Origin: Bradyrhizobium diazoefficiens
GTDB taxonomy: Bacteria > Pseudomonadota > Alphaproteobacteria > Rhizobiales > Xanthobacteraceae
Reading direction: 5' to 3'
DNA: 64,000 nucleotides
Assembly: GCF_016616885.1 (NCBI RefSeq)
Contig: NZ_CP067102.1
Span: 3,376,501-3,440,500 of the forward strand
Shown: piece by piece, positions 63,533-64,000 of the stretch
Numbering within the stretch: position 1 is the first letter of the stretch
How the letters are laid out: every line of letters starts with the position of its first letter
Notes under the pieces: model-generated
What the model was told of the DNA's origin: nothing
Databases searched by the model: none
The model's input: only the letters and a program-made list of their open reading frames with translations
Made by a program: the position numbers and the translations under genes

Positions 63533-64000
63533 CTAATTACAAACTTCCACTATTCCCCCCCGCCGCCATAGATCGGTAGGACTGGCCTGTTGTGCGCGAC
63601 AGCCAGGCTGAACCGGACGACAACCCGCGTTGTTGCAAATCATTTGTCCGGTTGCTTGCGGCTTCGCGGGCGCGGCCTCGCCGTTCTTCCTTTGGTCGTC
63701 TCGCTTCTTGGCATCCTCGCGGGTCGCAACCGGCTTCTTGTCCTGGACCTTCTCGCATTCATTGTCATCGTTGATGCGATAGCCGGCGCGGCATGCGATC
63801 TTCACGCAAGCGTCGCCGTCGGCTTTGAAGCCATGATCGCACACCAGCGGGCAGACCCGGCCCGGCTTGGCCTTGATCGCGTCGAGCGCGTCGAAGCTCG
63901 CGACCTTGGCGTCGAACTTCGTCCCGGCATATTTGTTGAACAGCGTCAGCGAGCGTTGCGATGACGCATTCCAGTCGCCATCGGCAGCGGTGGCCAGACA
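63533..64000 (-). CDS. C-terminal part of a larger cysteine-rich protein, possibly caspase-like family
   Basis: The reading frame runs without a stop to the right edge, so only the last ~155 residues are present. It begins GDWNASSQRSLTLFNKYAGT, a peptidoglycan-binding-like repeat word, then has PGRVCPLVCDHGFKADGDAC, VKIACRAGYRINDDNECEKV and a Lys/Asp/Pro-rich linker, ending in MICNNAGCRPVQPGC. The Cys-x-x-x-Cys spacing resembles small extracellular disulphide modules. From memory, such tails occur on caspase-domain (C14) proteins of Bradyrhizobium; the catalytic domain is outside the window, so that is inference. A GTG at 63844 inside the frame is not the real start. Confidence 0.55.
   Translation of the reverse strand, partial: CLATAADGDWNASSQRSLTLFNKYAGTKFDAKVASFDALDAIKAKPGRVCPLVCDHGFKADGDACVKIACRAGYRINDDNECEKVQDKKPVATREDAKKRDDQRKNGEAAPAKPQATGQMICNNAGCRPVQPGCRAQQASPTDLWRRGGIVEVCN

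Overview
The window is 64 kb of GC-rich chromosomal DNA from an alphaproteobacterium, most likely Bradyrhizobium or a close relative in the Nitrobacteraceae. Grounds seen in the sequence: a groES-groEL operon with a CIRCE operator, usg and DUF3126 genes typical of the class, many one-domain metabolic genes of Rhizobiales type, and at least four families of short dispersed palindromic repeats, including the rhizobial CTAGAGCGTTTTC type. The assignment is by recognition, not by search. Nothing indicates a plasmid, prophage or CRISPR locus; the only clear mobile element is one IS110-family insertion sequence.

Layout. 1-5.0 kb is a cell-surface glycan block: the end of a GT2/GtrA polyprenol-phosphate glycosyltransferase, a GT39 membrane glycosyltransferase, a GT25-type transferase, and a three-part TPR-glycosyltransferase-methyltransferase fusion. 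5.0-9.3 kb holds a FecR-domain protein with its CHASE2 nucleotide cyclase and a DUF2778 peptidoglycan-enzyme-like protein behind a CtrA-type box. 9.3-11.5 kb has a GST and a divergent isochorismatase/LysR pair. 11.5-15.3 kb has groES-groEL (RpoH-like promoter plus CIRCE), usg with a structured leader, a cupin with a histone-H1-like tail, and a 45-residue small ORF. 15.4-18.1 kb has a nucleoside transporter and an MFS exporter. 18.3-25.0 kb is a complete pentitol operon: AraC regulator, sugar-binding protein, ATPase, permease, ribitol-type dehydrogenase and FGGY pentulokinase.

25.1-30.1 kb is an Anbu cluster: circularly permuted ATP-grasp, alpha-E, transglutaminase-like protein and the proteasome-like Anbu peptidase, followed by an SDR. 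30.4-35.3 kb contains mainly housekeeping genes (CinA domain, xanthine PRTase, MetE-like, HCCA isomerase, quinone oxidoreductase). The IS110-family element lies at about 35.5-37.1 kb. 37.1-49.3 kb is a peptide uptake and breakdown island: a peptide ABC transporter (two permeases, double ATPase, divergent binding protein) interleaved with two M20 hydrolases, an M81/MlrC peptidase and an amidase.

49.5-55.6 kb has a second GT39 protein, a Bcr/CflA exporter next to a TetR remnant, and two tandem GT87-like paralogues, the second running antisense into tRNA-Leu(UAA). 55.8-64 kb has a lipoprotein, an FAD monooxygenase, a zinc-finger protein, a membrane protein of unknown function, an alpha/beta hydrolase overlapped by a convergent membrane protein, cysE, a DUF3126 gene, a PaaI-type thioesterase and the cysteine-rich end of a larger protein cut by the window.

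The most interesting systems are the Anbu cluster (known but without settled function), the peptidase-rich ABC island, the IS110-family element with a structured 3' end that may encode its guide RNA, the FecR/EF-hand-like/cyclase pair, and the SD-sequestering leader of usg.
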